Assembly: GCA_902510995.1 (NCBI GenBank)
Contig: CABXDL010000012.1
Location: 1 to 38,154, forward strand
DNA length: 38,154 nucleotides
Direction: 5' to 3'
Source: an uncultured Candidatus Actinomarina sp.
GTDB lineage: Bacteria > Actinomycetota > Acidimicrobiia > Actinomarinales > Actinomarinaceae
Positions 28,783 to 37,900 of the stretch are shown one piece after another. The position numbers and the translations under genes are program-made. The first letter of the stretch is position 1; each line of letters opens with the position of its first letter. Below the pieces are notes generated by a model. That model was not told where the DNA came from and did not search any database. It was given only the letters and a program-made list of their open reading frames with translations.

Positions 28783-29865
28783 TTACTCTTCTAAGTTAGC
28801 CAATCTTGTTGTCTCATGATCTGCAACTAAGGCATCTACAAAATCATCAAGATCGCCATCCAATACTTGGTCTAGTTTCTTCAAAGTAAGATTTATTCGA
28901 TGATCTGAAACTCTATTGTCTTTGTAATTATATGTTCTAATTTTATCCGAACGTTCTCCTGAGCCTACTTGTTCTTTTCTATCTTTTGCTCTCTCTGCAG
29001 CGGCTTCATCTTGTCTTGCTTTTAATAACCTTGCACGCAAAATTCTCATAGCTTGATGCTTATTCTTTAATTGTGATTTTTCATCCTGACAAGAAACAAC
29101 TAACCCTGTAGGAATATGAGTAATTCTTACTGCTGAGTCTGTTGTGTTTACGCTTTGACCACCAGGTCCACTTGACCTATAAACATCAACTTTTAATTCA
29201 TTTTGATCAATATTTAAATCTACTTCCTCAGCTTCTGGTAGAACGGCAACTGTTGCAATAGATGTATGGACTCTACCTTGAGATTCAGTTTTAGGGATTC
29301 TTTGTACTCTATGAGCACCAGCTTCAAATTTTAATTTTGAATAAACACCTTTTGATTTAATAGCAAAGATAATTTTGCTATATCCACCCATATCAGAATC
29401 AATAAGTTCAATTTTTTCGACTTTCCAAGAATTTCTTTCTGCGTATCGATTATACATTTTGTATAAATCACCAACCCAGATTGATGCTTCCTCTCCACCT
29501 GCACCAGGTCTTATTTCTACTAAAACATCCTTTTCATCACTAGGATCTTTGGGCAAGAGTGCGAGTTTTATTTTTGAAGTTAGACTTTTACCCTGTAATT
29601 TTGAATCACTAATTATTAATTCGTACTCTTTTTTAGTATTTTGATCTGATTCCTCAGAAAGCAACTCTTCCGCATCAGTTATATCGGAATTTAATTCCTT
29701 CCATTGGTTAAATAAATCAACTATTTGTGTAAGATCACTATGCCTCTTTGCCATCTCTCCATAACCTTGAGGATCTTTAGAGATATCTAACTGTGAGAGA
29801 TCTTGTTCAAGCTCTTTTAATGAAGCCTCTAATCCTGTTAACTTATCAATAAGTGTTTTATCCAT
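28783..29865 (-). CDS. prfA: Peptide chain release factor 1
   Basis: 360-residue RF1, which terminates translation at UAA and UAG. RPGAGGEEASIWVGDLYKMYNRYA is typical of domain 1. Domain 2 has RVQRIPKTESQGRVHTSIATVAVLPE, and the catalytic GGQ is in RSSGPGGQSVNTTDSAVRITHIPTG. The release tripeptide region is of the RF1 PxT kind. It overlaps the DUF1385 gene by eight bases. The neighbouring PrmC methylates its GGQ Gln. Confidence 0.97.
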   Translation of the reverse strand: MDKTLIDKLTGLEASLKELEQDLSQLDISKDPQGYGEMAKRHSDLTQIVDLFNQWKELNSDITDAEELLSEESDQNTKKEYELIISDSKLQGKSLTSKIKLALLPKDPSDEKDVLVEIRPGAGGEEASIWVGDLYKMYNRYAERNSWKVEKIELIDSDMGGYSKIIFAIKSKGVYSKLKFEAGAHRVQRIPKTESQGRVHTSIATVAVLPEAEEVDLNIDQNELKVDVYRSSGPGGQSVNTTDSAVRITHIPTGLVVSCQDEKSQLKNKHQAMRILRARLLKARQDEAAAERAKDRKEQVGSGERSDKIRTYNYKDNRVSDHRINLTLKKLDQVLDGDLDDFVDALVADHETTRLANLEE

Positions 29866-30769
29866 TATTCACCTCTTTTGATGTTGATAGAATATCATCA
29901 AATGTTGTAATATTTTCACTATTTTTTACACAATTAGCCATAGCTATCCTTGCTACAATAATCTGTTCTTCACTAGGTTTTTTAGTTGTAATTTTTTGAG
30001 TCCAGATTCCTGGAGTGCTGAATATTTTTGAAAAAAATGAATCACTATTTTTAAAATTAAATTTAAGTATCTCATATGAAATCATTGCTACAACAAATAT
30101 ATGTAATATTCGAGTAATTAAAGTAAACACAATATTTAATGTCGGAATAAAAGGAAGCGTTAATAAGCTCACAAATACAATTAGAAAAATAAAAGCTGTT
30201 CCACACCTTATGTGTTCTTTGGGATATTTTTTAATATCTTCCATATCCAATGAGTGTATATCTTCATATGAAGCTATTGTCATATGTTCGGCACCATGAT
30301 ATTCAAAAAGTTCTTGTGCGTCTTTTGTTCTTCCTATCAAAAATATATAAATAATTACAATTAATCCTCTTAAAACTCCTTCGTAAATACCTTTATTAAT
30401 TTGATTCGTGTTAATTAAATCAATCAAAAGTCTTGGACCAATAATTAAAAGAGATAAAACAGTAACTATAAGAACATAATTAAATATATTTGATAATAAA
30501 GAGACTTCTTCTTCTTCTTCGAAATAAAGACTATCAGACATTGAGAGCCCTTTGTATCCAACATATAAAGAATCTACTAAAGCTCCTATTCCTCTTAGTA
30601 AAGGTAGAGACCACAACCCTTTTCTTCGTATTAAAGGAATTCTTTCTTCAAAGTAATTTAAAATTTCGTTTTTTTGATTCCTAACTGCTAACGACCAGCC
30701 TTTTGGGCTTTGTATGAGAACACCGCCAATTACAGCTTGTCCACCATAGGAAATATTATTATCAGACAT
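29858..30769 (-). CDS. DUF1385 membrane protein
   Basis: 303 residues. The N-terminus has the family hallmark YGGQAVIGGVLIQSPKGW, followed by RRKGLWSLPLLRGIGALVDSLYVGYKGL. Membrane helices occur around residues 90-115 and 130-145, and then 190-235. The EYHGAEHMTIASYE motif between helices contains conserved His and Glu. The family is often found with prfA, rpmE or rho. Function is unknown; a metal-dependent role is hinted at by the His/Glu motif only. It ends within prfA (eight-base overlap). Confidence 0.9.
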   Translation of the reverse strand: MSDNNISYGGQAVIGGVLIQSPKGWSLAVRNQKNEILNYFEERIPLIRRKGLWSLPLLRGIGALVDSLYVGYKGLSMSDSLYFEEEEEVSLLSNIFNYVLIVTVLSLLIIGPRLLIDLINTNQINKGIYEGVLRGLIVIIYIFLIGRTKDAQELFEYHGAEHMTIASYEDIHSLDMEDIKKYPKEHIRCGTAFIFLIVFVSLLTLPFIPTLNIVFTLITRILHIFVVAMISYEILKFNFKNSDSFFSKIFSTPGIWTQKITTKKPSEEQIIVARIAMANCVKNSENITTFDDILSTSKEVNNG

Positions 30770-30790
30770 AATAAGTTAATTAAAGTAAAG

Positions 30791-31084
30791 TTATTCTTCT
30801 TCTTGAGAAGAAGCTTCTTGTTTAGGGGCTTGACGAGTGCTCGTGCTGCCGTATCGTTGTTTAAATCTTTCTACTCTACCAGTGGAGTCTACAAGTTTTT
30901 GCTTACCAGTAAAGAAAGGATGGCTTGCGCTTGAAATTTCAAGTTTTACTAAAGGATATTCTTTTCCATCCTCCCACTCAATTGTTTCATTACTTTTAAT
31001 AGTTGAGCGAGTTAAAAATGAAAAACCAGCATCTTCATCTTGAAAGACAACTTCTTTATAATCTGGGTGTATTCCTTGTTTCAT
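30791..31084 (-). CDS. rpmE2: 50S ribosomal protein L31, type B
   Basis: 97 residues. [27 protein letters not shown] is the zinc-free (no CxxC) L31 form, and [28 protein letters not shown] is the conserved core. The C-terminal 18 residues (Ser/Thr/Gln/Glu-rich) form a disordered tail. Absence of the Zn cysteines means this paralogue does not need zinc, useful where zinc is scarce. It sits between rho and DUF1385, 20 bases from rho. Confidence 0.95.
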   Translation of the reverse strand: MKQGIHPDYKEVVFQDEDAGFSFLTRSTIKSNETIEWEDGKEYPLVKLEISSASHPFFTGKQKLVDSTGRVERFKQRYGSTSTRQAPKQEASSQEEE

Positions 31085-31104
31085 AACTAATAGTCTACTT
31101 TACT

Positions 31105-32442
31105 TTATTTTTTAGCTTTTGCGATATCTTTTAAGAAAGCATCATTACTCTTTAAGGTTTTCATCCTATCAATCAGTAACTCTGTTGCGGCCCCACCTTC
31201 TAGGCCTACTAAAACTCTTCTTAAAGTCCATAGAGCTTCAAGTTCTTTAGGTGATACGAGTCTTTGCTCTTCTCTTGTTCCTGATGGGGTAACATCAATC
31301 GCTGGAAATACACGTTTATCAGCTAACCCTCTATCAAGACGTAGCTCCATGTTTCCAGTTCCTTTAAATTCCTCAAATATAACTTCGTCCATCTTTGACC
31401 CGGTTTCGACTAATGCAGTACCAAGTATTGTTAAACTTCCTCCACCCTCAATATTTCTTGCTGCGCCAAAAAATTGTTTTGGCGGAGTAAGTGCTGTTGA
31501 ATCAACACCACCAGATAAAATTCTTCCACTAGCAGGAGTAGCTAAGTTGTGAGCTCTTGCGAGTCTTGTTATCGAATCTAATAAAATGACTACATCTTTT
31601 CCTTCTTCTACTAATCTTTTAGCTCGTTCTATAGCTAACTTTGAAACTTGTGTATGTTCTTCCGGAGGTCTATCAAATGTAGAGAAGACAACTTCACCTT
31701 CAACAGAACGTTGCATATCAGTAACTTCTTCTGGTCTTTCATCAACAAGAACAACCATTAAATGAACTTCGGGATTGTTAGCAGTAATTGAATTTGCAAG
31801 TTCTTTCAAAATTGTAGTTTTACCAGCTTTAGGAGGTGAAACAATTAAACCTCTCTGACCTTTACCAATTGGAGCAATCAGGTCTACGATCCTTCCAACA
31901 ATTTTTTCTGGTTGTCCTTCAATCTCAAGTTTCAATCTCTCATCTGGAAATAAAGGAGTTAATTTATCAAACTCTACTCTTCTAGCCAGTAACTCGGGGT
32001 CTGCTCCGTTAACAGTTGTTGGTTCAACTAGTGCTGGGTATTTCTCTTTAGCCCTTGGAGCTCTTATTGGTCCTTCAACAGAATCACCTTTACGCATTCT
32101 ATATTTCTTAACAATTCCAGCTGGAACGTATACATCCATTTCACTTGGTTTATATCCATCACACCTAAGAAATCCGTACCCTTCAGGAAGGATGTCTAAA
32201 AATCCTATTCTCGTCTCACCTTTTTTTATTTGACTATCACCAGAATTAACAACAGAAGGAAGATCATCATCTCCTTTTGGCTTAGATTCAGGAACTTCAG
32301 CTTCAAGCACAGCATCTCCTTGCTCAAGTAAAAGGTCTATTAATTTAGCTTTCTGTAAGCCTTTATGTTCAAGTCCAAGGCCTTCAGCAATTGCGCGTAA
32401 ATCTGCGACTGGTTTTGATTGTAATTGTGCTCTTGCGGACAT
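31105..32442 (-). CDS. rho: Transcription termination factor Rho
   Basis: About 445 residues of the hexameric RNA-dependent ATPase ending untranslated transcripts. The N-terminal helical domain is followed by the RNA-binding cold-shock-like domain (GFLDILPEGYGFLRCDGYKPSEMDVYVP), the Walker A SPPKAGKTTILKELA, VVLVDERPEEVTDMQRS, LLDSITRLARAHN and the Q-loop/R-loop segments. I start at ATG 32442 (MSARAQLQ) because a strong AAGGAGA lies just upstream; a longer frame start at 32457 has no such site. Actinobacterial Rho often carries a long basic insertion; here only a short acidic stretch (DAVLEAEVPESKPKGDDD) is present, giving a compact protein. Confidence 0.97.
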   Translation of the reverse strand: MSARAQLQSKPVADLRAIAEGLGLEHKGLQKAKLIDLLLEQGDAVLEAEVPESKPKGDDDLPSVVNSGDSQIKKGETRIGFLDILPEGYGFLRCDGYKPSEMDVYVPAGIVKKYRMRKGDSVEGPIRAPRAKEKYPALVEPTTVNGADPELLARRVEFDKLTPLFPDERLKLEIEGQPEKIVGRIVDLIAPIGKGQRGLIVSPPKAGKTTILKELANSITANNPEVHLMVVLVDERPEEVTDMQRSVEGEVVFSTFDRPPEEHTQVSKLAIERAKRLVEEGKDVVILLDSITRLARAHNLATPASGRILSGGVDSTALTPPKQFFGAARNIEGGGSLTILGTALVETGSKMDEVIFEEFKGTGNMELRLDRGLADKRVFPAIDVTPSGTREEQRLVSPKELEALWTLRRVLVGLEGGAATELLIDRMKTLKSNDAFLKDIAKAKK

Positions 32443-32445
32443 ATA

Positions 32446-32452
32446 TCTCCTT
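32446..32452 (-). promoter_or_regulatory. Shine-Dalgarno of rho
   Basis: AAGGAGA on the minus strand, three bases before the ATG at 32442. It settles the start as MSARAQ rather than the longer in-frame candidate at 32457. Confidence 0.75.
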
Positions 32453-32508
32453 ATCAATACATTCGGTTTTGGAATGTTTATGATTTAATTTGTCTGAAAG
32501 ACATTCTT

Positions 32509-32535
32509 ATTATATACATAAATCATATAAATCAA
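32509..32535 (-). promoter_or_regulatory. Candidate promoter of the rho-rpmE2-prfA operon
   Basis: On the minus strand a perfect TATAAT (32514-32509) is preceded, after a 15-base spacer, by TTGATT (32535-32530). The spacer is shorter than the ideal 17. It lies about 70 bases before the rho start, in the 142-base gap between the surface operon and rho. A small GTCTTTCAGAC hairpin (32500-32490 region) sits in the leader. No terminator hairpin of the surface operon was found in the gap, so read-through into rho is possible. Confidence 0.45.
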
Positions 32536-32584
32536 CACTATTTAAATATTTTTGGTATTTTGAGGAATAGCTTAAGTTATATAA

Positions 32585-33424
32585 CTAATTCCCCGTACAA
32601 GTAGAGATGTAATTATCAAGATATGTTGTCTCTTCGTCAGTTAATGGGCCTGTTGTTCGATAGTGATTATATTCACCATCAAAATAAAGAACTAATGCAT
32701 CAGCAAATTGTTCTTCGCCATCAAAGTAATCCCAAGCATCTTTTCTAAAATTAGTATTTTCAGAGCTTATGCATGTTTTTGTTAAATAAGACAAAGCATG
32801 CGATGCTTCATGAATTAGTACATCTCTAATATCACCAGTAGCAAAAGCTCTGTCAGATATCCAGATTGAAAGTGCCCACTCTGCACCCTTCTCTCCTTCA
32901 GGATCAATACCTGATGAATCCCAAACACCATAAGGACAGCGACCAACTAGTAAAAGTGCATATTGATGGCACCCATTTATTACCAGAACTTCTTTCTCAA
33001 GTATTTTTCTTAACGCTTCTGGTAATTCAGTAACTAAATTATCTAGAGATGATTGATTGGCTCCCTGAAATCCAGCAAAAGAAGTAAACGGTCCATCGTA
33101 TACAACAACTTCCTCTTCTTCATTGTTAATTATCTGAACAGATTCTGAGTCTGCAGATACAGCAACATTATTTACCTGAACAATTAATGTTGTCGTCGAA
33201 GAATCTTTTTGAAGAGTAGTAGTTGTACTAGTAGTTGTACTAGTAGTGCTCGAAGAATCTTTTTGAAGAGTAGTAGTTGTACTAGTAGTGCTCGAAGAAT
33301 CTTTTTGAAGAGTAGTAGTTACTGGTTGAATAGCTTCTGTCTCTACATTTGTGTTTGACCAGTAAAGAAGGAAGGAAATCAAAACTAAAATCAATATCAA
33401 ACTAGTTGTATATTTATTCTTCAT
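32585..33424 (-). CDS. Membrane-anchored HExxH (zincin-like) protein with Thr/Ser repeat linker
   Basis: 279 residues. Residues about 8-21 are a hydrophobic signal anchor. Residues 36-79 form a low-complexity linker with three TTTLQKDSS repeats. The extracellular domain (about 110-279) contains IRDVLIHEASHALSYL: His205, Glu206 and His209 form an HExxH zinc-binding motif. EEQFADALVLYFDG downstream, with Glu237/Glu238, is a possible third ligand. Four cysteines (152, 163, 218, 277) may pair. This looks like a gluzincin-type metallopeptidase but I do not recognise the family, and peptidase activity is unproven. It is the last gene of the surface operon; its ATG overlaps the upstream stop by 11 bases. 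Confidence 0.75.
   Translation of the reverse strand: MKNKYTTSLILILVLISFLLYWSNTNVETEAIQPVTTTLQKDSSSTTSTTTTLQKDSSSTTSTTTSTTTTLQKDSSTTTLIVQVNNVAVSADSESVQIINNEEEEVVVYDGPFTSFAGFQGANQSSLDNLVTELPEALRKILEKEVLVINGCHQYALLLVGRCPYGVWDSSGIDPEGEKGAEWALSIWISDRAFATGDIRDVLIHEASHALSYLTKTCISSENTNFRKDAWDYFDGEEQFADALVLYFDGEYNHYRTTGPLTDEETTYLDNYISTCTGN
33197..33320 (-). repeat. Tandem DNA repeat coding the TTTLQKDSS linker
   Basis: Three copies of a unit beginning cgaagaatctttttgaagag start at 33197, 33251 and 33293 (spacing 54 then 42). The differing spacing reflects gain or loss of short gtagttgtacta sub-repeats, consistent with slippage. It encodes a Thr/Ser linker between membrane anchor and catalytic-like domain. 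Confidence 0.85.
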
Positions 33425-34922
33425 TATTGCCCTTTAACTTAATTCCAGTACCTAAGACAAGCAGTACTAATATATAAGCTACAAGCATTGCTCCAAATAT
33501 TAATGAAAACGATCCCATACCTAATAAGTCTTGCTGGAAAGTTGCAAACTCACTATTTGGAGGGATTATTAATATTCTTATAAATAACCAGACACCCAGA
33601 ACAAAGGAAATTAATGGAAGAAGCTTAAATACACCTTCTGAATCATTAATTGATTCAGATAACTCATTCCCTCCACCCGGTAACGATTTAAATATTACCC
33701 CTTCTAAACACATTAAATAAGTCAATGAACAAATTGCAGTTAAGAGTCCGGACTGGTTTACATAATTTAATGAAGTTAAATAGAAAAAAGCAAAAGCAAC
33801 AATGCTTAAAGCAAGAGATGAAAAGAATTTTGGTGAAATTGTAGCTTTAACTCTTGTTGAGACGATATAGCTACTAGCAATAAAACCGAAAATAAATCCA
33901 ATTGGCATTTGAAAAATAATAAAGGATAAAGTTGAGATTATGGCAAATAATATTGCCTGTGGAGCCCATTGATAATAAACTACTTCACCATATAATTGTC
34001 TTTCTATTAATCCTTCTAATCCCTCATAAAATATCGTAACAGTAATTAATCCAATAAATGCTGCTATAAATATTGCAATATTCTCTAAATCAATACTCCT
34101 CAATGAAGCTCCCTCTTCTACGTAACCAATTAAGAAAGACGTAATAATTAAGACAATGGAAATTTTTAAGAAATTAGTTATTTTATTTGAATCTGAAAAT
34201 TTTCTTTCACGCTTGAACCAATTAATTTGATATGTAGAAATTATTTTATTAAACCATTCTTGCAATAATAAGACAAAATAGAAAAGAATTATTATTCCCG
34301 TTGTAATTATTGCCCCCATCGTATTTTTTTCTTGATCAGTAAAATCTATATCTTCAAATAAAGGAATTGAGGTTATTAGAGCATTCGTTATCTCAACATT
34401 TAATAAATCTTCTATATCGACTACTACTGGTGGAATTGTAGTAGTAGTTGTACTTGTAGTAGTAGTTGTAGCAGGAGGTGGAATTGTAGTAGTAGTTATA
34501 CTTGTAGTATTAGTTGTAGCAGGAGGTGGAATTGTAGTAGTAGTTGTAGTTGAATTAAGAGTAACTATTTTTGAATTGAAGTAATCTTCTTTTACATACT
34601 CTATACAGCTTATTGCAGTACAATTTTCATCACTTTTATCAACAACTGTTGACTTTGTAATTGTGATTGTAGCCCCTACATCGCCTTCAAAACAACAAAG
34701 TTCAACTGTTCCATTTAAGCTAGGAAGTATATATAGCGTTCTCTCAGCATTGTTTTGATTAAGTACTTCTAAAACTATTTTATCGTATTCTTCATAATTA
34801 ATAGACCAGGAAATTTTGACACTATTCTCACCTATTCTTTCAATCTCTAAATCAATATTCTCATTATCTAATGTGGCATTTATAAAGAATACACATGCAA
34901 GAATTATGAAATATTTTTTCAT
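33414..34922 (-). CDS. Multi-spanning membrane protein with Ig/FN3-like ectodomain and TTTTIPPPATT linker
   Basis: 502 residues, not recognised. An N-terminal signal peptide (MKKYFIILACVFFINA) precedes a beta-rich ectodomain (about 20-120) with VKISWSINYEEYDKIVLEVLN, FN3-like in pattern, and four cysteines including a CC pair. A Thr/Pro linker (about 125-170) has three 16-residue repeats of the TTTTIPPPATT kind. After a second extracellular stretch come about nine membrane helices (roughly 205-500) with charged loops. The membrane half has no motif I can assign: it might be a transporter, flippase or anchor. It starts four bases after the sortase-fusion gene and overlaps the HExxH gene by 11 bases, so all three are co-expressed. 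Confidence 0.75.
   Translation of the reverse strand: MKKYFIILACVFFINATLDNENIDLEIERIGENSVKISWSINYEEYDKIVLEVLNQNNAERTLYILPSLNGTVELCCFEGDVGATITITKSTVVDKSDENCTAISCIEYVKEDYFNSKIVTLNSTTTTTTIPPPATTNTTSITTTTIPPPATTTTTSTTTTTIPPVVVDIEDLLNVEITNALITSIPLFEDIDFTDQEKNTMGAIITTGIIILFYFVLLLQEWFNKIISTYQINWFKRERKFSDSNKITNFLKISIVLIITSFLIGYVEEGASLRSIDLENIAIFIAAFIGLITVTIFYEGLEGLIERQLYGEVVYYQWAPQAILFAIISTLSFIIFQMPIGFIFGFIASSYIVSTRVKATISPKFFSSLALSIVAFAFFYLTSLNYVNQSGLLTAICSLTYLMCLEGVIFKSLPGGGNELSESINDSEGVFKLLPLISFVLGVWLFIRILIIPPNSEFATFQQDLLGMGSFSLIFGAMLVAYILVLLVLGTGIKLKGNNEE
34431..34575 (-). repeat. 48-base tandem repeat coding the Thr/Pro linker
   Basis: Three near-identical copies with tggaattgta starting at 34431, 34479 and 34527 (period 48, 16 residues). 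Each codes TTTTIPPPATT followed by Thr/Ser. Near-identity at the DNA level suggests recent slippage or duplication. Confidence 0.85.
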
Positions 34923-34926
34923 TATT

Positions 34927-37900
34927 TTATGTACTGGTTTTAATTTTCTTCAGAATCCCTGAAACTACTAGCCTTTCTTTAGCAGAATATCGTGGATGAC
35001 ATGTCGTAAGTGTCAACCTGTCAACACCATTATTGTAAAGTAGGTATTCTCCCCCTCTTGCAGGCACTACATGTATCTCATCAACAATATATGTATAGGT
35101 GTTAGAACCAAAAGTTAGATTTAACTCATCTCCAATTTGGACTAAATCTAAATCTCGAAAAGGTGCTCCATATGTTGTTCTATGTCCTGCAATACCAACA
35201 TTTCCACCAGAACCAGGTAACTCAGTTCCTAGATAATATCCTGGACCATCTTGTAGTGCTAACTCTGAAGTACCTATGACAACATATTGTTCAAGGTTAA
35301 TTTCAGATATTTCTAACAAACCAAATACCGAAGCCTCCTGGCTACTAATATTGGTACTTTTTCTCCTTAAGTTGAAAATCTCTCTAATTTCAGGGAAGAT
35401 ACTAGCTGGTTCTTCATAGCTAACTAATTCATAATTTATATCAGTTTTCCTCTCATTCAGTTCTTGTATAGGAGCTTCATTGTTAAATGTTTCTTGAAAT
35501 CTCTCTTGAGCAGTAATTTGTAGGGAATTCGTATAAATTGTTTGTTGAAAGCCTATTAAAGCAAAGACAAAACTAATTAAGAAAAACGATGCAGCAACAA
35601 CTCTTCCTGGAATTTTTTTTCTTTTCTTTTTAACTTTATTTTTTCTAGCTTTTGTTTCTTTAAACTCTATTAACTTATTGTCATTTTGAAGTGATTCCTC
35701 TGTAAATACGAAATGAAAATCTTCATTTCCTATTGATGAAAGGTTCTCTTTTAAACTTTCAATTATTACATTCTCATTAACATCTTTATAAATGTTTTTC
35801 TTTTTTAGGTTCTTGACGACATCTATTGTGTACTCGAGTTCTTTCATTAAAGAGGCGATTAAAGAATTGTATTCTGCAACATTTTTTTGTAGTGGATTGT
35901 ATTTCTCTGCAATATCAATTGTGATTTTTACTTTTGAATTAACAAGGCTTTCAATCTCATTCTGTAATAAACAAGCATTCTCATATACTTTCTTAAGATG
36001 AGGTGTTTCATATAGAAGTCTTCTTCTCCTAGATCTAGTGAGGAAAACAAGACCAATGAAAAACAATGGGACTCCTGAAAAATAGATATAATTTAAACTT
36101 CCACCTGTGTCTGCCATTGTTATATTATTTTCTTGATACAAGTAAGTAACTGTGAAATCTCCATCTGTAAAGTAGAGGTCTTCTTCAAAATCCCATATAT
36201 AAATATCATTTCCTTCTTCGTCTGTTAAAGGGTCTTCTTCATTAGGATCTACAAAAATTGTTGTTGTGGGTGATGGGATTGTTGTAGTTGTAGTTGTTAC
36301 ACCATCTGTAATATCTATCTCCAAATCTGTTGTTGTAACTGGAGATATTGAAGTTGTTGTAATAAGTTTTGGTATAGTTGTTGTTGTACCAACGCCATCT
36401 TTAATACAATTTGCTTTTTTAACAAACTTTCCCTTTGCCTTTTTTCCGTTAAGTGTGTTTTTCATATCTACAAATATCTTATATTTTGAATCCTCTGGTA
36501 CGTTTTCAATAGTTGTAATAAAAGCAGTTGTGCCTGCTGAAATTGAATATGTTGTTTGTGAGACTATTTTATTGTTTACAAATACAGAAATTTTAAGTAT
36601 CCCATCTACAGTTGCGTTTGTATGATCAATTGATAAACCAAAATTTGCTCCTCCTCCTGCATTACATGTTCTATTGTTTGTAATTACAGGTTTAAATACC
36701 TCTTTAGGGAGGGTTGTAGTTGTAGTTGTAGTTGTTGTTGTTGTTGTTGTAGTTGTAGTTGTAGTTGTTGCAACTGTTGTAGTAGTACAACTTACTGAAG
36801 AACTAGCAGAATCTGTCTCAACAACCATATTGGTCCAATCATTACTAGTAAAGGAATCAGTAATTCTCCATGTAATGGTTGAACCTTCAGATACAGACTG
36901 GGTTAAAGAAGTGTTTGTAGCTCCTCCAGCAACTTCTAAGTTCGTATTTTTATCCGTCCAACTTCCATCATCAATTCTGTATTGAACTTTATAAAAGGCA
37001 GCACTACTTTCATTATTTGTGATACTAAGAGTAGATGTTTTAGCACCTGAGGAACAGTCTCCAAGAGATTGAGAAACGGTCGAATCCGGATCACAATCTG
37101 CAGCTGATGATGTAACAGGTGTTTCTGTCACCATATTGGTCCAATCATTACTAGTAAAGGAATCAGTAATTCTCCATGTAATGGTTGAACCATGTGCAAC
37201 AGATTGGGTAATTGAAGTGTTTGGTGATCCTGATGCAACAGTTACGTTGCCTCCGCTGCTGTGTGTTTGATAAGATCCACTATCAATTTTGTATTCAACC
37301 TTTACATAGGCATTCCCGCTTGACTCATTGTTTGTAAGAGTCAATGTTGCTGTTGCAGAACCACTTGAACAACTACTACTTAGTGCTGTAGTAGGTGTAA
37401 CATTTGGATCACAATCTACAGCAGAACTCTGACTTACTCCTTCATAGGTAGCCTCAGAAAAGTTATTACTTGTAAGACTATCTTTAAACTGCCATGTGAT
37501 AGTTGAGCCATGTGGTACAGCTTGGGTTAAAGAAGTGTTTGTAGCTCCTCCAGCAACACTTAAGTTCGTATTTTTATCCGTCCAACTTCCATCATCAATT
37601 CTGTATTGAACGTAATAATAAGCAGTACTGCTTTCAGTATTTTGTAAACTTAAAGTTGATGTACCTGCGCCTGAAGAACAACTTGTTGGAAGAGTCTGAG
37701 AAGCATTCGTACCAATATTACAGTTTGCAGCTGATGATGTAACAGGTGTTTCTGTCACCATACTGGCCCAATCATTACTCCTAAAGGAATCAGTAATTCT
37801 CCATGTAATGGTTGAACCTTCAGATACAGATTGGGTAATTGAAGTGTTTGGTGATCCTGCTGTAACCGTTACATTGGATCCACTGCTGTGTGTTTGATAA

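Noticed and set aside
36674-36985. Plus-strand frame rich in poly-valine
   Set aside because: It is the antisense reading of the poly-Thr codons of the sortase-fusion gene; the run of Val is an artefact of gtt/gta complementing aca/act.
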